DNA of 64,000 nt, taken from contig NC_133103.1 in the NCBI RefSeq assembly GCF_022965805.1, forward strand, positions 30,122,329-30,186,328. The letters run 5' to 3'. The stretch comes from Primulina eburnea (taxonomy: Eukaryota > Streptophyta > Magnoliopsida > Lamiales > Gesneriaceae). The notes beneath the pieces are model-generated. The model saw nothing but the letters and a program-made list of their open reading frames with translations. It was not told the origin of the DNA and did not search any database. Shown piece after piece: positions 56,055-64,000 of this stretch. Positions within the stretch are counted from its first letter, which is position 1, and each line of letters starts with the position of its first letter. Position numbers and translations under genes: made by a program.

Positions 56055-56072
56055 TTAAGGGGGGAAGGATTG
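56055..56072 (+). promoter_or_regulatory. Polypurine tract of element C
   Basis: TTAAGGGGGGAAGGAT directly precedes the 3' LTR start TGTAGAACCC. Confidence 0.85.
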
Positions 56073-59000
56073 TAGAACCCGTAAATCAGTCTACGTATAA
56101 GCCATGCATAATTCTAGATTTTTAAATTTAATTGACTTCATTGCATGATTATTTTAAATGCATTTCTTTGAAGATAATTATTTTATTATTTCAGCTTAGT
56201 AGTTGATTTTTAGCATTTCAGTTATTTCAGTAAGGCCGGACTGGAGTTGGAGTTTTGATATATAATTTAAGATTTGAGAAATATTTCCAGGATTTTATTT
56301 AGCTAGCAAGTAAGTTAATTTAAGTTAAAAAGAAGTTTAAGGAATTATTTAAGTTGCTTGAGGTGATTAAGAAATAAGCCCATTTCAGTTGCATAATTAA
56401 GGGGTTAACTCACTAAATTAATTAAAGGATTATTAGTTGACTAGATATACAACACTCCCCATCCATTTTTAGAAGTGAATTTTCGGCCACCCCATAGTGC
56501 TAGGCAATGCATTTCCAACTCATCAACTTTGACCAATTCTTTGCAATCTTTTAGCATGCTAATAATTCCAATTATCTATCAACCTCCATTTATTAATTAA
56601 TTAGCATGATCCTAGTCTATATTAGGATGCAATCCATCGGCCATACCATTCTAGAAGCACCCCAACAATAGTTGATATCAAACAACCAATTCAAATTTAA
56701 TGAGGGTGGGACTTGGTCATTGAGTTGGAATCCTTTATTTGTGGATCTTGCCCCTCACCATTCCAACCATCATTATCCTCCCCCTGACTGAAATTCAGTG
56801 AGTTTGAGAGGATAAATTTCGTGATCCTCATAGCTAGAGCAAGAGAGAAAAATCGAGCAAGGTAGCAAGGAAAGAAAGCGCTCCACCTCCTCCGTGCCGT
56901 ATCGCTTCGTTCTTTTCGTTTTCTTTCGAAACGAATCCAAGGCATGTATATACTTTTTCTAAACCTCAATCAAGTCATATTATCAGTATTTTTAAGTGCA
57001 TGATCAGATTTCATCATGATAAAACCGAAATGTTTCAAGAATTTTTCAGAAAACCAACATGCAGATTTTTCGGTTTTCTTGGGCAGCTTCACGGTTTGCT
57101 TCGTGTTGTGGATTTCAGGTTATGGTTCGACTCCAGGTTCCCAAGGCAACTCCTAAACATGTAATAGGATGCAATAGGACCATGTTGGTCCAATTAAACA
57201 AGCCCCATGCTTGCTGGAAAAACGTAATGACAGCAACTCCCCATTTATGCCCATTTGTGTTTCGAAAATTCTGTTTGCTGTCATAAGGGAAAGGATCTGA
57301 TCTTGGCTGCCCTTAGGGCCTATAGCCATGGTTAGATCACTTCCCTAGCATGTCTAAGACGTGACTAAGTTGCCCTTTTGGTGGCTTGGTCCATGGCTAA
57401 GCGGTTTTTACAGAAAACAACAAGAACAGCCCCTCCCCACTTCGGCTCTTCCATTTGACAGCTAGTGTGTGTTCGATTTTGTGGTGTGGTGTGATCTTGG
57501 TTGGCCTTTGGCCCATAGCCACGGTTCATACCATACCACGGGATGTCTGGATCGTGCCATGGTCAATGAAATGGCCACTGGAACGACACGAGACGACAAG
57601 CGAAGCCAAACTCCCTACGCGCGCAGAATTTCCTTCTCGGCTAGGTGTGTAGTCTCGTTTCTGGTGGGATGCGAATTGTGGCTGGTCTGGTGCCCTTAGC
57701 CATGGTTCAAATCCTTTCTTGGGATGTTGGTAAGGGTCTCTGGTCGGTGGTGTAAGCCCCAATGTCCGGCGGACTCGAAAACGACACAAGGAAAACAAGT
57801 GCGCAGCTGCTGTATTTTTTTGACAACAAGTATGCTGCTGTTCAGAGGCGTCGTTTGAGTTCTTGGTTGGCTTTTAGCCTATAGCCTTGGACTGGACAAT
57901 GCCTCATTGAGCTAGGAAGGTCATGTTTTTGACCGTTCGTCATTCGGATCATTTTTGAAGTCGTACGAGAATTTACGGTGCGATGCGCCAAGTTGCGCAG
58001 TTGCTGGAAAATTACAGCAAGTTGCTGTGCCGTTTAGAAGGCTCGTTTGAGTTCTTGGTTGGCTTTTAGCCTATGGCCTTGGACTGGACAGTGCCGCATT
58101 GAGTTATTAAGGTCATGTTTTTGGCCGTTTGTCATTCGGATCATTTTTGAAGTCATACGAGAATTTATGGTGCGATGTGCCAAATTGACTCTCGAAAGAG
58201 CGTTTCTTGTTTTGGCCTCCATTCCACCTAGATTTCGACCCTCATAATTTTAGGTGCATTATTTCATTATTTTCAGCATATTTTAATCATGACTATACGT
58301 TGGTTCGGGTTGGTTCGGAGTCATGATTAAATACGAAGTCATTAGGCGTCATAGTCGCATCTTTTGAACTAAATTGCATAGTTGGTCAAGTTTAAGCTAT
58401 TGCATATTTTTCATGGCACAGTTAGGTTGCAGCGAGCCTGGGGGACGATCCAAACCAATCCAGTAGGAAAAATTACAGGATTTTTCATTATGCCAGTTAA
58501 ATTATATTGCGTGCATGAAAAAAAGAAAATGATTATTTTTTAGATTTATGCGATATGGCTTGTGGTTCACTCACTATGTGGGAGTATTATTTTATACGGT
58601 CGCCAGTGACCGCTCAGTTCAGTTTGGTACCACCCGGTCGCCAGTGACCGGCCAGCTCAGTTCAGTTTCAGACTCCCCGGTAGCCAGTTACCGATCAGTT
58701 CAGCTTAGTGCAGTGGCCACAGGCGTAAAACATAATATCAATAGAAAATTTTATCAGTTATTTCAGTACAGGGCTCCAAGGAGCAAACATTTTTACTGTG
58801 ATTATCAGTTCAGTTATGCACGTATTATAATTGCTCAGTACAGATTATTTTCAGCATCAGTACAGATTATTTTCAGCATGAGTACAGATTATTTTCAGCA
58901 TGCCTCATGACATTATATTTTATCCCATGCATATTTTACTTCAGATTTTACTCGTTAACTGCGATATATGCATGCTGAGTTTTTAGGCTCACTAGACTTG

Positions 59001-59308
59001 ATTGTTGTAGGTACTGATGAGGCCAGGGCCGAGGGCAGGGACCAGTGAGCCAGCTTGGGTCGGCAGTAGTGGAACCCGAGGACCTCAGTGCAGCAGTTGT
59101 CATTTTATTCCGCAAACAATTATTTTATCAGTCGTTGGACATTTTTAAATTGTTATTGTTGGCAACTATATTTTCTTCCGCTGCAATATTTTTAAACATT
59201 GAACTTGATTCACCAGTGATTTTATGTATGAGGCCATTTAAGCTCTTTTAAAAAGAAAATTCTTAATTTTCCGCAAATTTTCAAAGTAAGGATTTTCGGG
59301 CCTTTACA
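56073..59308 (+). mobile_element. Element C 3' LTR
   Basis: It is near-identical to 47,915-51,156. Differences include a 17-bp deletion between GGATTA repeats (near 56,430), a third copy of the 22-bp GTACAGATTATTTTCAGCAT unit at 58,838-58,900 (two copies in the 5' LTR) and scattered substitutions. Donor-like CAAG|GCATGT is at 56,938-56,947 and acceptor-like TTGTAG ends at 59,010. Confidence 0.92.
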
Positions 59309-59313
59309 GTTTA

Positions 59314-59695
59314 TGTTATATTTATTTCTTTAAGCATTATTTGGTATATATATTTATAAGATAATAATATATAACATAATATAAATATGATTATTTAATA
59401 TATTGGAACCATTTTATTAAGTGGCTTTCAATAATGTTTATTAATGTTAACTTTAATAAAATACCAAGAGTGCATCCTTTAATTTCAATTACTTAAATTA
59501 AAATTTGAACAATTAAAAATTACCAATTAAAGATTCAAACAATTAAATGAAAAAAAAACAAAAACAAAAACAAAAAGACATTGTAGTGGACTTGTAATTA
59601 CCTTAGCTTCCATGTGGATATGATATTCAGACTCACCGAATTATACTACTTGTGGACAACCTGCTCTTGAGAGTGCAACAATCAAAGTCGCATCA
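59314..59695 (+). mobile_element. Element A 3' LTR, second part
   Basis: The LTR continues after the duplicated GTTTA and ends AAAGTCGCATCA, matching the A 5' LTR end (AAAGTTGCATCA) and the B LTRs. Confidence 0.88.
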
Positions 59696-59720
59696 CCCCT
59701 CTTCGGCCCCGGGCCTCACA
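59696..59720 (-). mobile_element. Remainder of the Cassandra array
   Basis: CCCCTCTTCGGCCCCGGGCC plus TCACA continues the Cassandra internal sequence interrupted at 24,321 (compare 22,926-22,952). The array stops here against F integrase, so its minus-strand 5' end, including the outer LTR, is missing. Confidence 0.8.
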
Positions 59721-60308
59721 ATTACATTAGGACCCGAGATATTCATCCCACCACAGAAATGGTAGCCAAGATTCGAGAAAGAAAGAAAACTGCTCAAAGT
59801 CGACAAAAGAGCTAAGCGGACCAAAGAAGACAAGATCTCGAGTTTGCAACTATTGATCATGTATTCTTGAAAATAGCACCTATGAAGGGTGATATGAGAT
59901 TTGGAAAGAAAGGAAAGCTTATCCCAAGATTCATTGGACCATTTGAAATACTCGAAAAAGTGGGAGAATTAGCATATCGAGTGGCGTTGCAACCTAATCT
60001 TGCAGGAGTCCACAATGTCTCCCACATATTGATGCTACGAAAGTACATGTCAAACCCTTCACCTATACTGAACTTTGAATCACTACAACTTACACTAAAC
60101 CTGTCATATGAGGAGAAGCCTACTCAAATCTTGGGCAGACAAGAAAGAAGGTTGCGGAACAAGGTAATAAAAATGGTTAAAGTAAAATGGCCCAATCACT
60201 CAGAGGAAGAAGCCACTTGGGAGACAGAGTCAGAGATGAGGAGTGGTTATCCCGAATTATTCGGACGTCTTAATTTCGAGGACGAAATTTTTTTAAGGGG
60301 GGAGGATT
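59721..60308 (+). pseudogene. Element F integrase C-terminus and chromodomain-like tail
   Basis: It continues F integrase from 22,559: ITLGPEIFIPTTEMVAKIRE, then a stop near 59,813, then MRFGKKGKLIPRFIGPFEIL, LAYRVALQPNLAGVHNVSH and a chromodomain-like VKVKWPNHSEEEATWETE ending GYPELFGR. Matching element C, one codon differs in spacing at the former insertion site. The original stop is lost by a frame change, so the frame runs through the PPT (AAGGGGGGAGGATT, 60,295-60,308) and ends at TAA within the LTR's own TGTAACG. Confidence 0.88.
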
Positions 60309-61264
60309 TGTAACGTCCAAATGCCAACCTACGTAAACCACATGCATGCAAATTATTTAAATTGCTTAATTTTTTATTTAATTGATTTTAAATGATTACA
60401 TGATACATATTATATGATTAAAGGTATGACTGCGTGATTAAATGACTATATTTCATGATTTCATGAAAATTGTAGATTTTATCCGAATATTCGATAATAG
60501 GCTGGGGAAAGGATTCAATGACCAAGACAAAATAAATATTTTTCACTAAATATTTTCAAGGCTTATAAATATGATTAAATAAGATTATATTTTTCTAAAA
60601 ATGATAGAGTACAAATTTTTTTACGATACAAGCTCGATTTTATCCGGGAAGCCGGTTTTAGACAAACGAGAGACTTTTAAAAATATCAAATTCATTACTT
60701 TTGAAAACTAAATTTTATAAGAAAAAAAATTTACAATTAAATAGGTGTTATTAGGCCTAATTTACCTAGGATGAGCAGGTTCAATTGCTCCTAAACTTGA
60801 TAGTCAAAAACCCAAGCCCATTAACATGCAAATTAAAATCTATAAAAACGAATCCTACGTCTTTTGTTCATAATTCAGCAGCCGAAACACACACTTTACA
60901 CACACTAAAATTTGAAAATAAGGTGGAGAAAAAAACAAGGAGTCTTCATCATCCGTTCTCTCTTCTTCGTATCCCACACCGACAATTGCATATTCGAACG
61001 TTCTAAAACGCAAAGGTATGTTCCTTTGACGCATCATTAAATCCATAATATGCATGTTTTTATGCATGAAAAATATTGGAGTTTAAATTGCTAAATGTTT
61101 TGACGATTATTTTCAAAGTTTTGAACGTTTTTACGTATATATGAACATATTATGATTCCCAACAAGTACAATGCCAACATAGGATGATTTATGGAGAGAC
61201 CGTGAACAAATTAAGGGGAAACGAGGGCTCGACATGAGTTGGAAGGGGCTGTGCATGTTGGAGG
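60309..61264 (+). mobile_element. Element F 3' LTR, interrupted
   Basis: TGTAACGTCCAAATGCC follows a PPT and matches F's 5' LTR at 16,893. TATA box CTATAAAAACG is at about 60,839-60,849, and a canonical-looking donor AAAG|GTATGT at 61,012-61,021 (GCATGT in the 5' LTR). The sequence is cut after GCATGTTGGAGG by a CACTA terminus. Confidence 0.85.
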
Positions 61265-62170
61265 CACTAGAACAAAAACGGCAAACGACAACGGATAAAA
61301 TCCGTTGTCATAGGTAATTTACAACTGTTGTAACTGATGGTGTTGTTGAAAGTGCGTTCAACCACAACGGATAAAATCCGTTGTCGTTGCTATTATTTTC
61401 TACAGTTTATGGATTATACTGTCGCTAAGTTTTAGCGACGGACATCATAACAAACCGTCGCTAATTAGCGACATTTTAACATATCGTCGCTACAATTAGC
61501 GACGATTTTACATAAAATCCGTCCCTAATTTTAGCGACGGTTTTTCATGATGTCTGTTGTTAATTTTTTCAGTAAAATAAAAAAAAATTACTTTTAATAA
61601 TTTAATAAAAAAATTTACAATCTGACTATGCTAACAATATTCATAATCTCTAACACTTAAAAATTTACCAAAAATTAAAACGAAAAATTTTACCCTAAAT
61701 CAAAACTAAAATCGTCTAAGAGAGAAAAATGTTAAGTGTTGTTAAGTTGTGTGGAAGAAAATGGAACGAAAACACGATATTTATAGATTAAACCGTCGCT
61801 AATTTAAAATTTGTGACGGTTTTGCTTACAACCGGTTTCAGTAAAATAGTCGCTAATTTAAAAATTACGACGGTTTGCTTAAAACAGTCGCTATATTTAG
61901 CGATAGATTTAAAACCGTCGCTAAATTATGCAAAACCATTGCCACTTTTAAATTTGCGAAGGTTCTAGTAAAACCGTCGCTAAATGTAGCCACAGTTTAA
62001 AAAACCATTGTTGTTTGTCCAAAAAACACGCTAATCGATTGTCAAAAAATGCACTCAAAGACAACAGTTCATAGAACCGTTGTCTTTGACTCTAAAAAAC
62101 CGCACATACGACAACGATTTTCACTAAAACCGTTGTTTAAAAGCATACGACAACGGTTTTAGTGAAAAAC
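61265..62170 (+). mobile_element. CACTA (En/Spm-type) DNA transposon, terminal region
   Basis: It begins CACTAGAACAAAAACGGC directly after F LTR sequence; the 3 bp before it, AGG, would be the target duplication. The subterminal region is packed with repeats in both orientations: AGCGACGG/CCGTCGCT (about 61,430-61,990) and CAACGG/CCGTTGT (61,287-62,160), typical of CACTA elements, whose transposase binds such repeats. Two perfect inverted repeats with arms GACAACGGAT occur at 61,287-61,309 and nearly so at 61,364-61,385. No transposase is in view; the other terminus is outside the window or lost. Confidence 0.8.
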
Positions 62171-62975
62171 TGTGATATGAATCCTCGTACGAAGAAAAGA
62201 AAACACGATTAAATATGAATCGCGTCCTCAATTCAATAACGAACAAGGATCGATGTTTTCCCGATATTTTGAAACAAGTATGAATTTGTGTGATATTCAC
62301 CTCTAAAACTGTTAAAAGTTTAGCAATAAATAATCACAAGCGAACGATCGACACTCGAAAGAACCTTCAAAGAACTCGTCTCTGACAATCCACATAAGAA
62401 CGATCGACAAACGCCACAAAGTATGAATTTGATAAGTTTGATTTTTAACAAGCAAAAGCTTTAATTGTTTGAGTGAAAAACTATAGAACAATGTATTCTA
62501 GTCAATAAAATCTGAATCATCTTCAAAATTTTGTCCAAATATGTTTTAGTAATTTAGAGATATCACAAATCTAGTTAACAAACAAATTAAAACACTAAAG
62601 AAGGAAAATATTTTCGCCAAATCGCCTGGTACACGGACCCCGTGTAGAGGTCCGGAAGAGGGTCCGTGTAGGCACTGGAATTCTCAATCTCGGATGTATA
62701 GGACACGGACTCCGTGTACAGGTCCGTGCTCGGGTCCGTGTAGCCTCGGTCGTCCAAAAAATGATCGAATAGTTTTCTTTTGGCCCTCACACGTACTCAC
62801 ATGCATCACGAAGCCTTCCGCACTTTGCACCTCGTTTTTAAGTTCTTCTTCTTTGCTCATAAGCCCATTTGATGCGTCCTTGAATTTCTTCATTCTCCTC
62901 CTCGAGATTGGTCCTCCCGACAACTCTAAAGGACCCCATGCTTCTCTTGGGACTTGACATACCATGATCGCATCA
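62171..62975 (-). mobile_element. LTR of a minus-strand gypsy element
   Basis: On the minus strand it starts TGATGCGATCATGG after a polypurine tract (AAGAAGGGGAGGA, plus 62,976-62,990) and ends near CATATCACA. It contains a cluster of inverted repeats built on ACACGGA/TCCGTGT (62,631-62,745). It interrupts the CACTA element. LTR limits are inferred from PPT and sequence style only. Confidence 0.5.
62631..62745. repeat. ACACGGA...TCCGTGT palindrome cluster
   Basis: ACACGGACTCCGTGT (7-bp arms, 1-bp centre), ACACGGACCCCGTGT, and several GGTCCGTG half-sites lie within 115 bp. They are placed in an LTR like the clusters at 1566 and 7138. Confidence 0.7.
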
Positions 62976-63658
62976 TCCTCCCCTTCTTGAAAAATAGTTG
63001 TCCTAAAATCTTTGCTACCTACACAAAAACGAAGCAAGTTAGTAATAACAAAGATTATATGACCAATATGCTTACCTTCAAACTCAAGTTTGTAGGTGCT
63101 ATCGCCCACGTCCTCCTTCAAAGCTTTGAGTCCTAACTCCATGGTTGCCTTCACTGTCAATGTATCAACATCAACATACACCAAATGACGGGTGACACTA
63201 AATGATAAGATATCATTAACTATAACAAAGATCAGATTTCTCCCCTTCTTAGACCCAATTAACACAAAAATAAAATTCATACACGTGTACGACCATAGCT
63301 CACTAGGAATAACAATTATCTCATGCAATGAATATTGAAGGAAAAATTTATTCTCTTTACACGTACATTCATCATGAATGGGGAGATTATCATATCCTAT
63401 CATGCATCTTTCAAAACCATCACCAACCAAATATAACTCATGCAAATAGGACACACTACATGTACTATCCATGCAATCATTTAATTCATCACAAGAATTT
63501 AAGTCTAATGCAAGGGAACTCTTGTAGCAAACAAATCCTACTAACTTAGTAACTCGTGGAAAATCAAAGTTCATAACAAGTACTTGCATTTCATCAATAG
63601 TCTCACATCCATAACAACCAAGAAATAAAGACAAACCGACACCCGGTCCCCTAACCAC
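62684..63658 (-). CDS. Unrecognised retroelement ORF with gypsy-like C-terminal stretch
   Basis: The open frame of 324 codons has no catalytic motif I recognise. Its C-terminal part (FQEGEDDAIMV, then GGPISRRRMKKFKDASNGLM) resembles the segment that spans the polyprotein end and PPT region in some plant gypsy elements, and the frame continues into the LTR. The N-terminal two thirds is Cys- and hydrophobic-rich (for example NELDVC-like stretches and YTCMNFIFVLIGSKKGRN) and matches nothing known to me. It may be a fossil internal region of a non-autonomous element or a chance frame. The true start and end are uncertain. Confidence 0.3.
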   Translation of the reverse strand: MVRGPGVGLSLFLGCYGCETIDEMQVLVMNFDFPRVTKLVGFVCYKSSLALDLNSCDELNDCMDSTCSVSYLHELYLVGDGFERCMIGYDNLPIHDECTCKENKFFLQYSLHEIIVIPSELWSYTCMNFIFVLIGSKKGRNLIFVIVNDILSFSVTRHLVYVDVDTLTVKATMELGLKALKEDVGDSTYKLEFEGKHIGHIIFVITNLLRFCVGSKDFRTTIFQEGEDDAIMVCQVPREAWGPLELSGGPISRRRMKKFKDASNGLMSKEEELKNEVQSAEGFVMHVSTCEGQKKTIRSFFGRPRLHGPEHGPVHGVRVLYIRD

Positions 63659-63706
63659 CTAACATGCAAGTCGTTCTACAAATTCTTGAGAACAAAGCAA
63701 TACAAC

Positions 63707-63994
63707 TTAAAGGTAAGGAAGAAAGTCATACCTCATAGTTGTTGTGCTGACAACTAACCTTACCTCATTGCGATGGTACTTGTATTCTCGAGGCTCAGAC
63801 CTTTGGGTTCTAACTTCAACAAGACTAACTTGTCTCCTTGGTATGACAACTCCAAAATCCTGCAAATAAGAAATAGCAATGCTCGGGATTGAACCGGCTA
63901 TATCATCACAATAAGAATAAACCACCTTGTACAAAGGTACATGAAAGGGTTTATGCAAGAATAAACATCTCTCCATCTCATTCTTTTGGGCCAT
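63707..63994 (-). pseudogene. Possible gypsy protease-RT linker fragment
   Basis: Minus-strand residues HVPLYKVVYSYCDDIAGSIP followed by SIAISYLQDFGVVIP resemble the linker between protease and RT of gypsy polyproteins, which carries a SLLQEF-like stretch just before the RT. The rest is basic and unrecognised. It runs off the right window edge side and would be upstream of the ORF at 63,658 in the same element. Confidence 0.35.
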
Positions 63995-64000
63995 AAAATT

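Larger units (their letters stand above)
47915..59308 (+). mobile_element. Element C: near-complete Tekay-like chromovirus
   Basis: The 11,394-bp element has two 3.24-kb LTRs, a tRNA-Met PBS, gag, a candidate intron, pol with protease, RT, RNase H, integrase and a chromodomain-like tail, and a PPT. Target GTTTA is duplicated (47,910-47,914 and 59,309-59,313). LTRs differ at only a few per cent by eye, so it is the youngest large insertion here. Coding damage is limited to three nonsense changes and one frameshift. Confidence 0.95.
24322..59695 (+). mobile_element. Element A: Athila-like Ty3-gypsy retrotransposon with three nested insertions
   Basis: Without insertions A has the order 5' LTR, tRNA-Asp PBS, gag, protease, RT, RNase H, integrase, cysteine-rich gene, LOG-like gene, non-coding 3' region, polypurine tract, 3' LTR. 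Athila affinity rests on the PBS, ITLRSGK, LDLGxSVNLLP protease, FMDD RT site and the [12 protein letters not shown]ase H stretch. Insertions are a solo LTR (27,873-31,160), element B (31,365-41,808) and element C (47,915-59,308), each with a 5-bp target duplication. A's own edges: CCCCT occurs at 24,315-24,319 and at 59,696-59,700, but on the left two extra bases (GG) separate it from the LTR. A lies within the Cassandra array. Confidence 0.85.

Overview
This is a plant nuclear repeat block with no ordinary host gene. The evidence is plant-type LTR retrotransposons (chromovirus/Tekay-like and Athila-like Ty3-gypsy), tRNA-Met and tRNA-Asp primer-binding sites, a Cassandra TRIM carrying 5S-rRNA-like sequence, a CACTA terminus, AT-rich DNA and methyl-C-type decay of coding frames. 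A dicot is likely; I cannot name the species.

Layout. 1-2.13 kb: a minus-strand LTR inserted in the 3' end of a Tekay-like LTR. 2.15-7.58 kb: decayed Athila-like sequence with a Transposase_32-like fragment, a copia-like LTR insertion and a degenerate tRNA-Asp PBS. 7.58-16.89 kb: element X, a decayed gypsy (LTR, PBS, gag, protease, RT/RNase H), interrupted by a 2.1-kb LTR and by a 5'-deleted Tekay piece (integrase C-terminus plus 2.65-kb LTR). From 16,893 element F, a Tekay-like chromovirus, sits in X; its integrase is split at 22,560 by a tandem Cassandra array and resumes at 59,721, and its 3' LTR starts at 60,309. Inside Cassandra lies element A (24,322-59,695), an Athila-like retrotransposon. 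A is interrupted by a solo Tekay LTR (27,873-31,160, TSD GCATT), by B, an inverted element of A's own family (31,365-41,808, TSD GGCAT), and by C, a nearly complete young Tekay element (47,915-59,308, TSD GTTTA). After 61,265 a CACTA terminus interrupts F's 3' LTR and is itself cut by a minus-strand gypsy element that runs off the window.

The main discovery candidate is in the A/B family. Where Athila elements usually carry an env-like ORF, this family carries two sense-strand accessory genes after integrase. The first is a cysteine-rich basic protein resembling the nucleic-acid-binding proteins of carlaviruses. The second is an intronless copy of a cytokinin-activating LONELY GUY (LOG) phosphoribohydrolase. 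Both copies have the cysteine-rich gene. LOG is full length but stop-containing in A and reduced to its 3' end in B by a deletion, so the capture predates the split of A and B.

A second candidate is a shared gag-protease intron. In both C and F the gag and protease frames are separated by non-coding DNA with GT...AG ends, the same ACAA|GTACT donor and the same codon phase, so splicing would switch Gag to Gag-Pol. The Tekay-type LTRs also share a donor-like AAG|GYATGT site, and those intact at the other end share an acceptor-like site about 1.6-2.1 kb downstream, suggesting an intron within the LTR. All functional statements are inferred from sequence reading; nothing was searched or aligned by computer.
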